Shown here one piece after another: positions 34,301-46,271 of a DNA stretch of 64,000 bases (its first letter is position 1; each line of letters starts with the position of its first letter). The translations under genes were made by a program, and so were the position numbers. The stretch lies in assembly GCA_954871525.1 (NCBI GenBank), contig OX940863.1:8904001-8968000 (forward strand). Reading direction: 5' to 3'. Source of the stretch: Parietaria judaica. Lineage: Eukaryota > Streptophyta > Magnoliopsida > Rosales > Urticaceae. The notes beneath the pieces are model-generated. The model was not told where the DNA came from. It did no database searches and was given only the letters and a program-made list of their open reading frames with translations.

Positions 34301-35686
34301 GATGTTACTCTTCAGATTTGGGATGTAGTAGACTTGGGTCATGAGGCGTTGGTCCCCGTTCTTACACACGAACAGGATGGACCCTCTGCCTCTGATTTCG
34401 ACGATCGAGCCATCGCTAAATTTCACGTTCCCTGTGATCTTCTCATCGAGCTCTTCAAACTTAGCTCGGTCTCCTATCATGTGGTTGCTCGCGCCATTGT
34501 CTAGGTACCAGACATCGGTAGAGACATTCTGCTCTCCGTCAACGAGGAGGTTTGCAATAACCTTTTCCTCGATCAGGAACACCATCTCCGAGCTGGTCTG
34601 GTGTCTGGTCTCTGGTCTCTGTTGTCTGGTCTCAGGTCTGCTCTCCGGGCAGGTCTGCTCTCTCTCGCCTACGAGGATCGTTTCCTCGTCTTCTTGTCCG
34701 TCTAGGCTCACTTCTTTTTCGGCAAACATCAGAGCCGGCTGGTCTTCATTGAATCTCATCAGATTCTCTTCCTCTATGTGGTTCTTACTGCAGCACTCTG
34801 AAGCAAAGTGCACAAGCTTCTGACAATTATAGCACTTCACTGTGCTCTTGTCTCTCCTGGTCGTGCTTTCCTAACAGGGTGCACCACTGCCGCGACCTCG
34901 CGTGTCCCGACCTCGCCCTTGTCCATGACCTCTACCACGTCCTCGGCTATCTCCGCTGTAGCTACTCCGACCAGAGGAGCTAGAAGAAAAGTCTGCTCCC
35001 CCACTTTTCTTCTGTCTGGACGTCCACTCTTCATGCGTGAGCAGGAGGTACTTGTCCTCTTCTTTGTCACCGTAACCCCGAAGTCTCTCATCGTGGGCTT
35101 TGAGGCGACCAACAACCTCCTCGATCGTCATGGTCTTGAGGTCGCCGAACTGCTCAATCGATGTCACGATCTGCATGTACTTGTGAGACACTGCTCGGAG
35201 AAACTTCTTGACGACGGTGGTCTCCTCCACCTTGTCTCCCAGCGAGCGTATGCCGGTCACAATGGATGTGAGCCGCATAGCGAAATCATCAATTGATTCG
35301 CTCTCCCTCATCCTCATAACCTCGAACTCACTCTTCAAGGTCTGGACCTTTGCTTCCTTGACGCGATCTGCGCCCATGTACATGGTTCGAAGTGTCGACC
35401 ACGCCTCCTTTGCGGAATCCTTCTCGGCGATCATGAGAAGGACATCTTTCGGAACTCCTTGGTAGATGGCGGCGAGTGCCATCCTCTCCTTGCGCCCTTC
35501 GACATCGCTGCTTTCTACAGCCTCCCAAACTCCTTGCGCCTGCAAGTTCACTCGCATCTTCAACGCCCACACCGAGTAATTGCTCTTCGTGAGCATCGGG
35601 TAATGGAGCGTCACGTTCCCTTCCTTTGATCCGATCTTCGTCGCCGTCGTGAGTTCTCCTCCGGTGGACTCGCTTGGTGACGACAT
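31250..35686 (-). pseudogene. Copia gag-pol reading frame broken by four stop codons
   Basis: One frame runs from the ATG at 35686 to 31250, interrupted by in-frame stops at 34871-34873, 33545-33547, 32903-32905 and 32153-32155. Gag lies at about 34880-35686. A CCHC knuckle (CYNCQKLVHFASEC) follows the first stop. The protease motif reads LDNGASNHM, where active copia elements have D-T/S-G. Integrase has the His-His-Cys-Cys region and the D-D-E core (VHADLCG, LRTDRGGEF). Reverse transcriptase has MDVKSAFVNGDL and the catalytic YVDD. RNase H has DSDLAGD and SSCEAEF. The last open segment reads through into the LTR. The stops and altered protease residue mean it is not functional. Confidence 0.92.
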
Positions 35687-35702
35687 CTTCTTTGGCACCT
35701 TC

Positions 35703-35714
35703 GCTCTGATACCA
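35703..35714 (-). other. Copia primer-binding site
   Basis: The minus strand reads TGGTATCAGAGC two bases inside the 5' LTR. This is the usual initiator Met-tRNA complement of plant copia elements and fixes the element's direction. Confidence 0.9.
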
Positions 35715-35716
35715 AT

Positions 35717-36250
35717 TGTTGGTTCCCAATGGGAATGGATCTGCCAAAAGAAACAAAGAACAAGAAACAAAGGACAAAGAAAGTTGGGAGAATTTTTTTC
35801 AAATTAATGTCGAATTCAAATAGAGCAAAAAGGTACAAACTAAAGTCATAAGACTTGTATTTACAGACAAACTAGAAAGCTAAACCCTAGTTAAACTTCC
35901 TAAAATAAACTTAATCAAATCTTTACAATTTACACGTTTTCCTAACAGAATGGGAAACAAATCTTATCAAATCAGGAAGCCAAATCGAATCTCCAAACTT
36001 GCTCCTCAAGTTTTGCAGTACCTGGAATAGCTTTTCTTGACTTTTGGCGTTTCCCGTTTCTGGTCGGGAGAATCTTGCTAGGGTCCTCTTCTGCTAGGGG
36101 GCATCTCTGCTCTCCCTCATCTCTGCTAGGGCCATCTTTGGTAGGAGCATTCCTGGTCGGGTCCCTTCCTGCTGGGGAAATCTCTGGTGGGGAGATCCCT
36201 GGTGGGGAAATCTCTGCAAGGAGTTGAGCCAAGTCAGGCTTAAACTCACA
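35717..36250 (-). repeat. Copia 5' LTR (534 bp)
   Basis: Begins TGTTGGTTCCCAATGGG and ends AAACTCACA in plus orientation. It matches the other LTR apart from the extra block near 35734-35760 and scattered substitutions. Confidence 0.9.
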
Positions 36251-36834
36251 ATCGATATCGATCTCATTTCGCACTCTCTATTTTACGGATATATCGCTTG
36301 CCGACGGGCATGCCGACGGATAAATGCGAAGAAATAAATATATCGCTTGTCGATAATATCGCATAAATTTCACGGATATATCGCTTGCCGATCGAAATAT
36401 CAACGGATATTCCAGAAAATATTTTGATATTTCAATTATATATTTATATAGTTTCTAAATTACCTATTTAATAAAAAATGACACATAGTTATAGCGTAGA
36501 AAACACATTCATAAATGATAACATAATTCAAAAATATAACATAAAAGTCATAACTCATAACTTAATGTCGACATAACATAAAATAAGCTAGGCATTATAA
36601 TAAACTCGTAGAGTACGAACATAAATACGAACATAAATATAAAGCATGGTTCTAAATGCCGATATCGATGTCGTTTCGCACTCTCCATTTTACGAATATA
36701 TCGCTTGCTGACGGATAAATGAGAAGAAATGAATATATCGATTTCCTGCAAATAACGTATCGCATTTCTCATTTTCTGGGCACGTCGTGGATATATCGAG
36801 GACATATCCGCATATATAAAACCGTTATAAATAG

Positions 36835-37233
36835 TACAATTCAGGGTTTTGTCAGTTACATTGATTCACATTTTATTATGATGGAAATGTCAAAGAACTC
36901 AGTGCGTGTGGTTGATAATTATATAGTTGCGTTTTGAACGCACAAAAATCTTCCATAACTAGAATCATATATATTTATTAACTTAGCTACTAATTATATG
37001 TGTAATTACTCTTAACAAAACATGGGTTAGATATTGTAATAAATTGGTCATTGATCTCAATTTATTTGTTCCATTTTGTGAGGATACTCTGGTGATCATG
37101 AAGCTATATGCATCTTGTAGTTGTTGATCAAACGCTTAGATCAATTACGCTAACGATTAATCGTGTGGCTACTTCTCTATTTACTCCGGGATTGCTCTAA
37201 ATAGTTTCTACACTCTTACGAATTTAAGGTATA
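36835..37233. other. Intergenic, no gene seen
   Basis: AT-rich flank between a hAT-like element and a solo LTR, without recognisable features. Confidence 0.5.
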
Positions 37234-37238
37234 CATTA

Positions 37239-37970
37239 TGTTATGGGTATTTTTCGAAGCCTAGAAAAATTAAGGCCCAGCCCAAAAAACCTTCCCAAAA
37301 GGCTTAAAAGACTAATAAAAGTCTACATAGACGACCTGGGCCCACCGCAAAAAAGTCAGCGGGTCTCGCCGCAAAAAGTCAAAGGGACTCGACTCAAAAA
37401 GTCAACCTAAAAAGTCAACGGGACTCGGCCCGAATAAAGACAGTAAAAGTTTTGTTACTTTTACCACAAAAGGGCTTTAAATTAATTAAAAGCACCGCGC
37501 ACCGCGCACCGCGCACCGCGCACCGCGCACCGCGCAAGCAATATCATAATTGCTCAGGGGCCCATCAAAGTAATTATTAATTACTAAGAGGTCCCTGCAT
37601 CCTTCTATAAATAGAAGCTCATTTCAATCAAAACGGTAACTTCAACAACTCAGATCAACTCACAAAAAACGCTCTAAAGCGATAAAACCTCCGTTTTCCA
37701 TTCTCTTAAATATCCCGACTTAAATACCCGACTAATGTTGAGCGTCGGAGGTGGATACGGAGGCACCCCCTCCGTACCCCCTTAAAGTTCACGTTTGTTT
37801 CATTATTTCACCAAGATATACGGAGACGGAGTTCTGGAAGATATTTCCGGCTTATCAAGAAATACCAATCAAGCTTCAAGACCCCCTTTGACTGTCAAGA
37901 GGTCATTGGGCCCGGCCCAAAATCAAGACTTGGGCCGCTTTAAGTGTTGATCCATTTTTCGGCATTAACA
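37239..37970 (+). mobile_element. Solo LTR with 5-bp target duplication (TGTTATG...CATTAACA family)
   Basis: The 732-bp sequence starts TGTTATGGGTATTTTTCG and ends CGGCATTAACA. It is flanked by CATTA at 37234-37238 and 37971-37975. A TATA box (CTATAAATAGAAG) lies near 37603. No internal genes, primer site or second LTR adjoin it, so it is a solo LTR left by recombination. Its inverse matches 10149-10920. Confidence 0.88.
37493..37534. repeat. (CACCGCG)6 minisatellite
   Basis: Six perfect 7-bp units of CACCGCG occur within the solo LTR. Confidence 0.95.
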
Positions 37971-38246
37971 CATTATATAATCGATTTAAATTTTCAATCC
38001 TTCACTGAAAATATACGGAGCAAACGGTTACAATGCACTCCTATGGTTGGAGGCATAGAGGAAGAGACACTACTCCTCGGAATCACACTGAAATTTTTGT
38101 TATAAATTCCCAGAATACGTCGAAGATTCGCCTGGTTTAAATCCGATGAACAGAACATTTAAAAGGAGCCTCTTGGTCAATGACTTCCATTCATCTTATT
38201 AGATAATTTCTAGCAAAATTTTATATTTGAATCAGATACTTCATCT

Positions 38247-38979
38247 TAGGGGTGCAAATAAAACCCGGAAATGCGGGTTTTAAACCGCATCCGGACCGGA
38301 ACCGTATTTTAAATAAACCGGAACCGGTTTATTAAAAAAACCGCATCCGGATTAAACCGGTTCCGGGTACCGGATTTAGAGAATAAAAAACCCGGAACCC
38401 GCATAGTAGCTTACTAAAACCCGGTTATTAAATATATACATAAAAATATTTAGAATTTTCATACCAAAAAAAATACATATTGAATTTCTATCAAGAGAAA
38501 TATTCATTTATTTGTTTCTCATCCAACTCCAAACTAATGTTGTAGGTTAATCATTTGTTTCTTCTAGTCCAATTGATATAATTTTTTTCTCTCACAATAC
38601 TAATAGTATAAAACATTACATGTATTTATTATGTTAATTACTTATCAGTTTTTGTAAGTATATGTGTTATGTTTATGATATAGTTTGATTTTTTAATTTT
38701 GGCTATAATTACTTCAAGTTTTTTTTTTTTAAATATAAAATTTAGGTTAAAATCCGTATTATAACCTAGAACCGGATTTTAAAACCGAAAATAAATAAAA
38801 ATCCGGATCCGGGTTTAAAAACCGTTTTTTTTTTTAAACGGGTTTTAACCCGGATCCGGATTTCCGGGTTTTTATGTTAAAATATCCGGATCCGGGTTTC
38901 AATTTCAAAAAACCCGGATTCCGAATCCGGGTAGCGGGTATGGCAAAATATCCGGGTACCCGGTCCGCTTGCACCCCTA
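38247..38979. mobile_element. hAT MITE, TAGGGGTGCAAA family
   Basis: The 733-bp element starts TAGGGGTGCAAAT and ends CTTGCACCCCTA. Perfect 8-bp duplications CTTCATCT lie at 38239-38246 and 38980-38987. Both ends are rich in CCGGATCCGGG and AACCGG palindromic motifs. There is no transposase. Confidence 0.9.
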
Positions 38980-38987
38980 CTTCATCT

Positions 38988-41020
38988 AACTTAAGTTGAT
39001 CGAAGCTAAAAAAAAAAAGTTTGAGTAAGCATTATATATAAAGGTCAAAAGTTGTTTAAAAAAAGGTTAAAGTTAAAAATTGAAAACAAAGCATAATTTT
39101 TTTTAAAAAAAAATGGAGAGACTACAGTCCCGTGCTTCCGATTTTCCATATGATCGTCCTTTGTAAAATGTATGCTTGCATTTTTGTCAAATTAAAAATA
39201 ATATTAAGTTTTGATTAAAAGAAAATAATCGGCTTCATTTCATCTGGTCTCTGATTTCAATTCAGTTAATTTTTATGATTGCGATAATTTGAACAAGCTC
39301 AATATACACCCAAGACTCTATCAATGTGCATTATTTTTATTATGTTTTTTCTTAGTTTAATATCATTTTACTAATTTTTTTTTGCCTTTTGAATAGATCA
39401 TAACGCGTCAAATATGACAATATATATACATTATATATATATATATATCATAATATATACTACATATATACCAGCTTGCTTAGAGAAATTATAAATATAT
39501 CAAGCTTCAAAAAATCTTAAACTCTAAATTGGACAAAAATAAATTTCATAAAATATTTATTCTAAATATAGTACAGTATAGTATAAATTAAAATTTGATA
39601 GATAATTTGAGATACCTAGCTATAAACTAATTTTAGACGCGATTGATTAAAGGAAAAACCAATTATATGTAAGCTCAAACTCAACTACCATTCAAACCAT
39701 GGTAAGTTTTTTTTTTTCCTCACTGTTCTCCATTATTCTAATTTTTCATTTATTTATTTCTACAATAAAATTACAGCCATGTAATCATGAATAAATGCAA
39801 TGAAACGATGTTTATTAGGAATTTAGGTCCAACTCCATACTCCGAAGTCCGAATATTAAATATGATTCACACAAAAACTACACACCACTGGTTGCTTTTT
39901 GAAGTCTAAATTTGGGATTCAAAGTAGAAGCCAATATTAAAAAAAAATGATTTGATCATATATAATATTATATAAAGAAAACCCACCAAATGTCCAAAAT
40001 ACACCTAAAGTTTAAGAGAAATGTCCATAGTTTCATAAAACTAATTTATACCATTAATAAACTTTTTTGGACCATATTAACCCTAATATTAATTATAATT
40101 ATTAATTTTTGTATAATATTTATTAATAATATATTTTAATTTTGAAATTTCTTTTTCTTTTAATTATGATTGACAATTTTTACCGATTAATTAGGATATC
40201 ATTTAATTATGGTACTCTTCAAAAAAATATCCTCATTATCACCCAATATCAATTGATTCCACCTTCCGACCTACTTCCGTCGAACCTTCAATCTCTCCCC
40301 CGATCATTCAATCTCGTCGCTTTCTTCCATCGCTAAGTTCCAGTCGCATTCTTTCATCGTGCCCAGAAGATCGTTCGCCCATAAGCTTAATCGCCCAAAA
40401 GCTCGTTCGCCTAAAACCATATCCTTCGCGAAAACCCATCTCGATTGCCGTTCAACTCAGTAAGTTTATAAATTCGTAACTTAAATTACGATTACATGTA
40501 TAGTGATTTACAATTATAAATTCGTAACTTAAATTACAATTACAATTACATATATAAATTCATAACTTACTATTATAAATTCGTAACTTCAATTATAATT
40601 ACATGTATAGTGATTTACTATAATAAATTCGTAAAAAGAGTTACGTTAAATGTATATACCAAAACCAACTTGGGTATAGTGATTTACTATTACAAATTCG
40701 TAACTTAAATTACAATTACATTTTACTTCGTATTACAATTATTTTCGTAACATCATATACAAATTCGTAACTATAAATACGAAACTGTAATTAAAAGGAT
40801 TTATTAAAATTTCGTAAATATATTTACAGTTCAACAGGTTAAAAACTTTTTTGTAAATATATTACAGTTTCTTACAGGTTAATAGATTTCGTAAATATAT
40901 TTACAAGTGAATAAAATTGCAAATTCGTAATTATAAATACGAAACTGTAATTAAGAGAATTTATTCAGGTGGATTTACTGATTAATAGGGACCAAAAATT
41001 CAAAGAAGAAAAAATATTTG
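38988..41020. other. Intergenic, repeat-derived in its second half
   Basis: The first kilobase is AT-rich without genes. From about 39985 the wording AAATGTCCAAAATAC ... AAATGTCC resembles an inverted version of the sequence near 43257-43300 (AAATGGGCATTT). An older element may therefore span both solo LTRs. At 40250-40440 there is a more GC-rich stretch (TCGTTCGCCC) without a convincing frame. Confidence 0.45.
40465..40960. repeat. Irregular repeat of AAATTCGTAACTTAAATTAC
   Basis: The phrase TAAATTCGTAACTTAAATTAC and shorter variants, together with TATAGTGATTTACTAT and CGAAACTGTAATTAA, recur at least six times with uneven spacing. Confidence 0.65.
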
Positions 41021-41025
41021 TTTTT

Positions 41026-42053
41026 TGTAGAGGGCGATTTTCACCTCCCTCTTCCAGTCACAAAGATAATCACAAAGAACAAAATAAAAATGATGAACAA
41101 TGAATATCTCTGATTTTTATTATATTTCTGAAAAGGACTCGTTTTTTCCCGTTTGATAGCTGGACACTCGAAGTATGACGAACAAATATACGATTAGCTC
41201 TCTGTTCTCAATTGTTGGGGGCAAAAATCACCAACAAGCAGTCACGAGGAAGTATCCTCGAGTTTTAAGAGAAAGGTTCGGGTTTAATCCCTTCGTTAGC
41301 TAAGAACGACAAGAAGAATGATGTCAAAAGTCTATGGACTCTCTTTATTGATGAACTATGGGGATTGCAGATTTATGAACACATTTTCTTGCTTTCTTGG
41401 ATATGATGCCGCACCCCGCCGTATACGGTGAGGTTGCCTACGTACCCGGGACCCCGGGATCAGGTCATCACGTAGTTCAAAATGGATAGTATTTCTCTTC
41501 TTCTCTCTTCTTTCTTTCTCTTTGGTTTTTCTTGGCCGAATGTGCAGCAGCCCCTTTCCAATGGAGCTCTCTCTTAGTATTTATAGGCGTTTTGCCCTAG
41601 CTCATCAGCCGTTGATCTTCGAATGGTACTTTCAACCCATGCCTTTTGCTGCTCTCGAGTGCCGGCTTCCTCGATCCTAGCGCCATCTTTGTCAAGTCTT
41701 GTCATTCCCCTTTCCCCAAGTAAGCCTACTCCGGAGGGTATGGTCCAACCCATGCTTTACGTCATTCTTAGAGAAGACTGCCAGAGTGGGTAGGTGGGCT
41801 TCATTAAATGCACATCTCGTCAGTGGTCATTCAGCTTTGCACGCCTCGTCGTCGATGTCTCTCGTCGAGTGTGAGGGGACACTTTGTCGCGGCTCGCCTT
41901 TACCCTAGTCAGACTTCGTCGCAGGCTAAACCTCTTCGAGGATGTCCCTTGACCATCGGTCAACGAACCTCCTCGCCCTTCTCTCACGTCTTTTATGGGA
42001 CAAAACGACACGAGTTGTGTTGAGGATGGATTTGACCAAATCCGACATCAACA
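41026..42053 (-). mobile_element. Solo LTR (TACGTAGGCAACCT-bearing family)
   Basis: In plus orientation it runs TGTAGAGGGCG to CCGACATCAACA, 1028 bp. It is flanked by TTTTT at 41021-41025 and 42054-42058, a low-complexity duplication and so weaker evidence. A minus-strand TATA box (CTATAAATACTAAG) lies near 41572-41590. A TACGTAGGCAACCTCACCG motif at about 41428-41446 (minus strand) also occurs in the LTR at 55123. No coding domains adjoin it. Confidence 0.7.
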
Positions 42054-42265
42054 TTTTTAATCGTTAAAATACTGATTAATGGGAGGATAAATTCGAAAAG
42101 GAAGGATAAAGATTAATTAGTTATTTAGTTTGCTACATTCAAGGAAAATATGTGTTTTTTAATTTAATTTTTAAAAAATCAAATTAACATTAAACGTGAT
42201 TTAAAAATAGAGGGGCATATTAGTCCATATTTTAATTTATTGGTGGTTATAATTACCATAAATAG

Positions 42266-43249
42266 TGTTGACGTGGTTTCACACACCAACAGTCACGTGA
42301 ATGGTGAATGGGATTTCGATTTGAAGATGCTAAGGACTTTGTGGATCCTGACCTCGGCGTTGTCAATACTTTCGACAATAACCAAAAGATTAAAATAAGA
42401 CAAAACACAAGGTTTTTTAGAGAGGTTCGTCCCAATGCGGTAGTTGACTACATCCTCTGTAAGTTTATTGCTTTGGAAAAGAGAACAGCCAGAACCACAA
42501 GCCAATTCCAAGTTGATCGAAAATGAAAGAAAACACTCTGAAATTACAATTCTCACAGACTCTTTTCTCTCGAAGTAAAATGTGCGTGTGATAGGGCCGT
42601 CTTCTTTCTTTATAGGTTTCTGATTTCTGCCCGTTGGAAGTGTACGTTGGTGGTGGCTTCGAGTTCGGAGCTTGACTTGTTGTCGAGCTGACACGTGGGC
42701 CATGTTCTGAGAGAATTACGCAGTAGTGGACTTTGACTTGACGTCGTGGGGATTTGAATTTTGATCGTGGCGATCTTCCTGGTCGGGTTTCGGAAGTTTG
42801 AATGAGGTTGTTGACTTGGTCTGCTCGTGCTTGGATCTTTCGACTGCTTCTGCTCGGATCCCTTTGTGGCAATCTCTGCCCGGGACGAGTTTTGGGTCAT
42901 TCAGGTCGTTCGACCTGTTGGGTACTTTGGATTTTATCCAAGTGTTGGTTTTCGTCTTGTGTTAGCATGGTTTTTGAGTTCTACTCGGGATTTTTTCCTT
43001 CGGAAGCCTTCTGCCCGTGTCTCCTTTGAGCAATCTCTGCTCGAGGTGGGCTTTTGTTCCTTGGGCTTTTGGTTCTGTTCGGGCCTCAACACAATTAAGT
43101 GTTTATTGGGCCTTTGGGCTATCTATCTCACAAGCCCCATTTGTATGAATATTCAATTATATTCATAACTTTTGTCTTAATTTATATGAACCGTGAATTT
43201 AATTAATGACCTTATTATTCCGATTAAGGAACGAATTTGCACATCAACA
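42266..43249 (-). mobile_element. Solo LTR with 5-bp target duplication AATAG
   Basis: The 984-bp sequence runs TGTTGACGTGG to GCACATCAACA. It is flanked by AATAG at 42261-42265 and 43250-43254. A minus-strand TATAAAG lies near 42610. It shares the phrase TACATCCTCTGT and other wording with the solo LTR at 57024. Internal frames on both strands have no protein-like content. Confidence 0.88.
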
Positions 43250-43254
43250 AATAG

Positions 43255-44358
43255 AAATGGGCATTTTTTTCAAACCTTGAGTTACAAATGGGCATTTGCC
43301 TCATTTATAGCAGTTTATAAAAAATGATTTGATCTTATGCCCAAATATGGCACAACATGTTCCCTTGGATAAAAAAATTGACTAAAGTTATGAAACTAAT
43401 AAAAGTATAAAACTGTATATATTGACTATATATATTTTTTTAAATGGATATTATTTAATTGATTTAAATATATGAATTGAAAATTTAACAGTTTAACGTG
43501 GGAAATGAATTGTTGATTGACACAGATGTGACATAAGAAAAGAAGACTAATTAATTAGTGACTGGATGATTGATCGCAATAATCTTTATTATTATTATTA
43601 TTATTATTATTATTGGATTATTAGATATTAGCCTTTATGGATATTCGACTTAAAAGAAAAGGGATTAAAATTTGTAATTTTCATAACCAAAATAAAAAAT
43701 ATAAAAATCAACACTAGACAACAGTATATTCCTTTTTGTCGTCAATGTCATGGTACTTTTTTTCTGCCTATGCGATTTTAATGTAAGATATGCGGAAGAT
43801 CTTTAACTGATTATTATAAAGGTGTACTAATTATTAAATCCGAGGATTATATGTCGAATTAATTAACTATTATAGCATGTGAATCGATTGATTATATTCA
43901 TCAATTCTATCATAAACTTTTCCGTCTTAACTAATTTTATACAATTTCAATTAATACCTTTGACTATAAAAATTGGAATGATCATAAAAATTTGATTATA
44001 AATTATGATCAACTAAATCATTTTGGTCTAACAGAGGCTGAAAAAAAGACATTTTATTCGTGTAGGTGGACTAAAGAGAAACTTGAATCTGACGATTGAA
44101 GCTCTGTACGAGTTTCCGCGCCAACGGAAGATTAATCCGCAATTAAATCCTTCAGATTATCCTTGTTGATTTGAATTATTAGAAATCGAGGGATCTTCCA
44201 GTTTAGCAATATTAATATAACATAATCAGTTTACATATGATTCTTATTTTTTTATGCATAATAATATTAAAACACAACTTCGCACTTTACAGATCATGAG
44301 CCATATTTACACTACGTACTACAGCATGGCACTTTATTCGCTCATTATTAGGGTTTCT
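43255..44358. other. Intergenic, 3' flank of the TT2-like MYB
   Basis: AT-rich, with an (ATT)n microsatellite at 43586-43614. The part nearest 44358 probably contains the MYB 3' UTR. No gene was seen. Confidence 0.5.
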
Positions 44359-45647
44359 CTAATTTTCCAAATATTGTGGAAGCCAGTCAAGCTGAGGATC
44401 GATCGGAGAGCAGAACATGTCCTCCGAGAAGATTAAATCTTCGGCCGTTCCCAAAGCATCATCGACGACACGGTCTGGTTTTCCGACCTCATCGAATCCG
44501 AGGTTGAAATCCATATTAATGTCACTGAAGCAGTTGGAGAAGTATTGCAAGCAGTCAAGGTTCAGGAAGTTCTCGTCTGAAGTACTCGGGACCGTCAAGG
44601 GCTCGCCGGCATCTTGACAGTCATCGGCCAAAGGCGCGGCAGCAGGGACGTGGGGGACCGGAGGGGAAAGTATGACTTTGGTGCAGCGAGTTGCCCTGGT
44701 CCTGACCACAGTGGATGCCGGTGATGGCAGTGAATGACGCGGCGACGGCTCGGGCGAGACTTTGTTGTCACCAGGGTTCGATGTTTTTGTACGACACATA
44801 GTTTTGGGGGATGCGTTGTCGTTTCGATTACGAACTCTCTTACCGATATTAGTGTTCCAATAGTTCTTTATTTCATTGTCTGTTCGGCCGGGAAGCCGCC
44901 CAGCTATCAGAGACCATCTGCATTTCAATAATATTCACAAATCATCAAAAACAAAACAATATTCACAAATCATAAAAACAAAACAATTCGGACTTAGCGT
45001 CCAGGTCCTTAAATGCGCAGCTGAAAGTAAGACTTCAGCGGCCCTTCTATAAACTGAGCCGCTGAAAGTCACACCTTTTAATGCGGCGGGTATGAGCCAT
45101 TTCCCGGCCCATGTACGAAAACGAAAAAAAAATAAAATAAACACAATCAGATTCTACATCATCATCATCAATATTATACATTGTTAACATAACAAAAAAA
45201 AAACCTATTAACTATTCATGTCTGAGTAGTGAGTATATATATAATATATATATATATGTATATATTTGTATATATACCTGTTGCCGAGAAGATTGTGGAG
45301 GCGAATGATGAGGTCTTCTTCATCGGGAGTGATGTTTCCTCTCTTGATGTCTGGCCTCAGATAGTTCAGCCATCTCAGCCTGCAACTTTTTCCACATCTC
45401 TTCAACCCTGAAGAAAAATCAATATATTCCATTTCAATTTCATAATTGTTTATGCAAACATATGTACTATATATAGGTATGTGCGTGTGTATGAGAAAGA
45501 TGGAAGTAGTGGACCTGCTCTACCGGGGAGATTTCTCCATTTGCCTTCACCGTGAAGCCGAATGAAGTCGGTGAGTATGGTGTCCTCCATTGCAGTCCAT
45601 GCCCCTCTGTTCAGTCCTTTTTTTGAACAGCAAGGACTCCTCCCCAT
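44359..45647 (-). CDS. TT2-like R2R3-MYB (proanthocyanidin regulator clade, subgroup 5)
   Basis: Three exons (45515-45647, 45278-45407, 44359-44917) give 822 nt and 273 aa. The start [20 protein letters not shown] is the TT2-type N terminus. R2 and R3 cover about residues 10-113. The bHLH-binding signature is exact (D76, L77, R80, L84, L91, R95). The subgroup 5 motif [11 protein letters not shown] lies at about 159-169. The C terminus is acidic. Family members act in the nucleus with TT8-type bHLH and TTG1-type WD40 proteins to switch on proanthocyanidin genes; that role here is inference. The ATG was chosen because MGRSPCC is conserved and the upstream frame is a (TA)n run. A MITE sits 168 bp upstream. 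A broken paralogue lies at 62358-62961. Confidence 0.94.
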
Positions 45648-45814
45648 TCTCTCTCTCTCTCCAAAGTCTATTAGTCCCAATTCTCTTCTCCTTCTTTCAT
45701 TATATATATATATATATATATATACATTTACACACACAAACACACTAACAACAACTATACTCGAGGCCAAATAACAATAACATCACGTGCCACATACTTT
45801 CCGTCTTTCGTAAT
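45648..45814 (-). promoter_or_regulatory. TT2-like MYB 5' UTR and proximal promoter
   Basis: On the gene strand it includes a (GA)n run near 45650-45662, an (AT)n run at 45700-45724 and CACGTG near 45784-45789, a G-box. The MITE at 45815 separates this from a further CACGTGG at 46308-46314. The same CA-rich phrase ATAACAATAACA occurs on both sides of the MITE. Confidence 0.45.
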
Positions 45815-46271
45815 GGTTAATGACGGCAAAAATACCCAAAGTTTAGTCAAAGAACTCCTCGTGTACCTAAAGTCTAAAAGTGGTGGTAAAAGTACCCAAA
45901 ATCACATTTGGGGCGTTGACCACTCCATTCTCATAACGCGGCTAACTTACCCGTTAACTCTGGCCACGTGTACAAACGTAGGTTGCTGACATAACAATTT
46001 TTGGCCACATGGACGAGCCCACATCATCCTCGTTTACGACAAAACAACGAATTAAACCCCTAATTGGGCTCATCAACGTGGCAAAAAATTGTCATGTCAG
46101 CAACCCACGTTTGTCCACGTGGCCAGAGTTAACGGGTAAGTTAACTGCATTACGAGAATAGAGTGGTCAACGCCCCAAATGTGACTTTAGGTACTTTACC
46201 AGCACATTTAAACTTTGGGTACAGGAAGAGTTCTTTGACCAAACTTTAAGTATTTTTGCCGTCATTAACCC
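45815..46271. mobile_element. MITE, GGGTTAATGACGG family, copy 5 (MYB promoter)
   Basis: Full-length copy running GGTTAATGACGG to GCCGTCATTAACCC, 457 bp, just upstream of the TT2-like MYB. The paralogous promoter beside the MYB pseudogene (about 63060-63130) lacks it, so it inserted after that duplication. Confidence 0.85.

Larger units (their letters stand above)
30868..36250 (-). mobile_element. Ty1/copia LTR retrotransposon, complete but inactivated
   Basis: The 5.4-kb element has two LTRs starting TGTTGGTTCC and ending CTCACA, and 5-bp target duplications ATCGA (30863-30867 and 36251-36255). Beside the right LTR is a primer-binding site (TGGTATCAGAGC on the minus strand, 35703-35714) complementary to initiator Met-tRNA. 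Beside the left LTR is a polypurine tract (complement of TTCTCCCCC, 31376-31384). Domain order gag, protease, integrase, reverse transcriptase, RNase H identifies Ty1/copia. The LTRs differ by a block of about 26 bp and scattered changes, so the insertion is not brand new. Confidence 0.95.
30850..36826. mobile_element. ATATCG-family hAT-like element, split by a copia retrotransposon
   Basis: The left 18 bp (CAAGGTTCTAAATATCGA) and the right 570 bp are separated by the copia element at 30868-36250. The flanks share the 8-bp target duplication ATAAATAG (30842-30849 and 36827-36834). The right part contains the same motifs as the copy at 1534-2150 in opposite order (GATATATCGCTTGCCGACGG, TAATGTCGACATAACATAA). 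Removing the copia leaves an element of about 590 bp, close to the 617-bp copy. Confidence 0.8.

Noticed and set aside
42293..43168. Several frames of 60-136 residues
   Set aside because: They lie within a solo LTR with confirmed target duplications and have no protein-like features.
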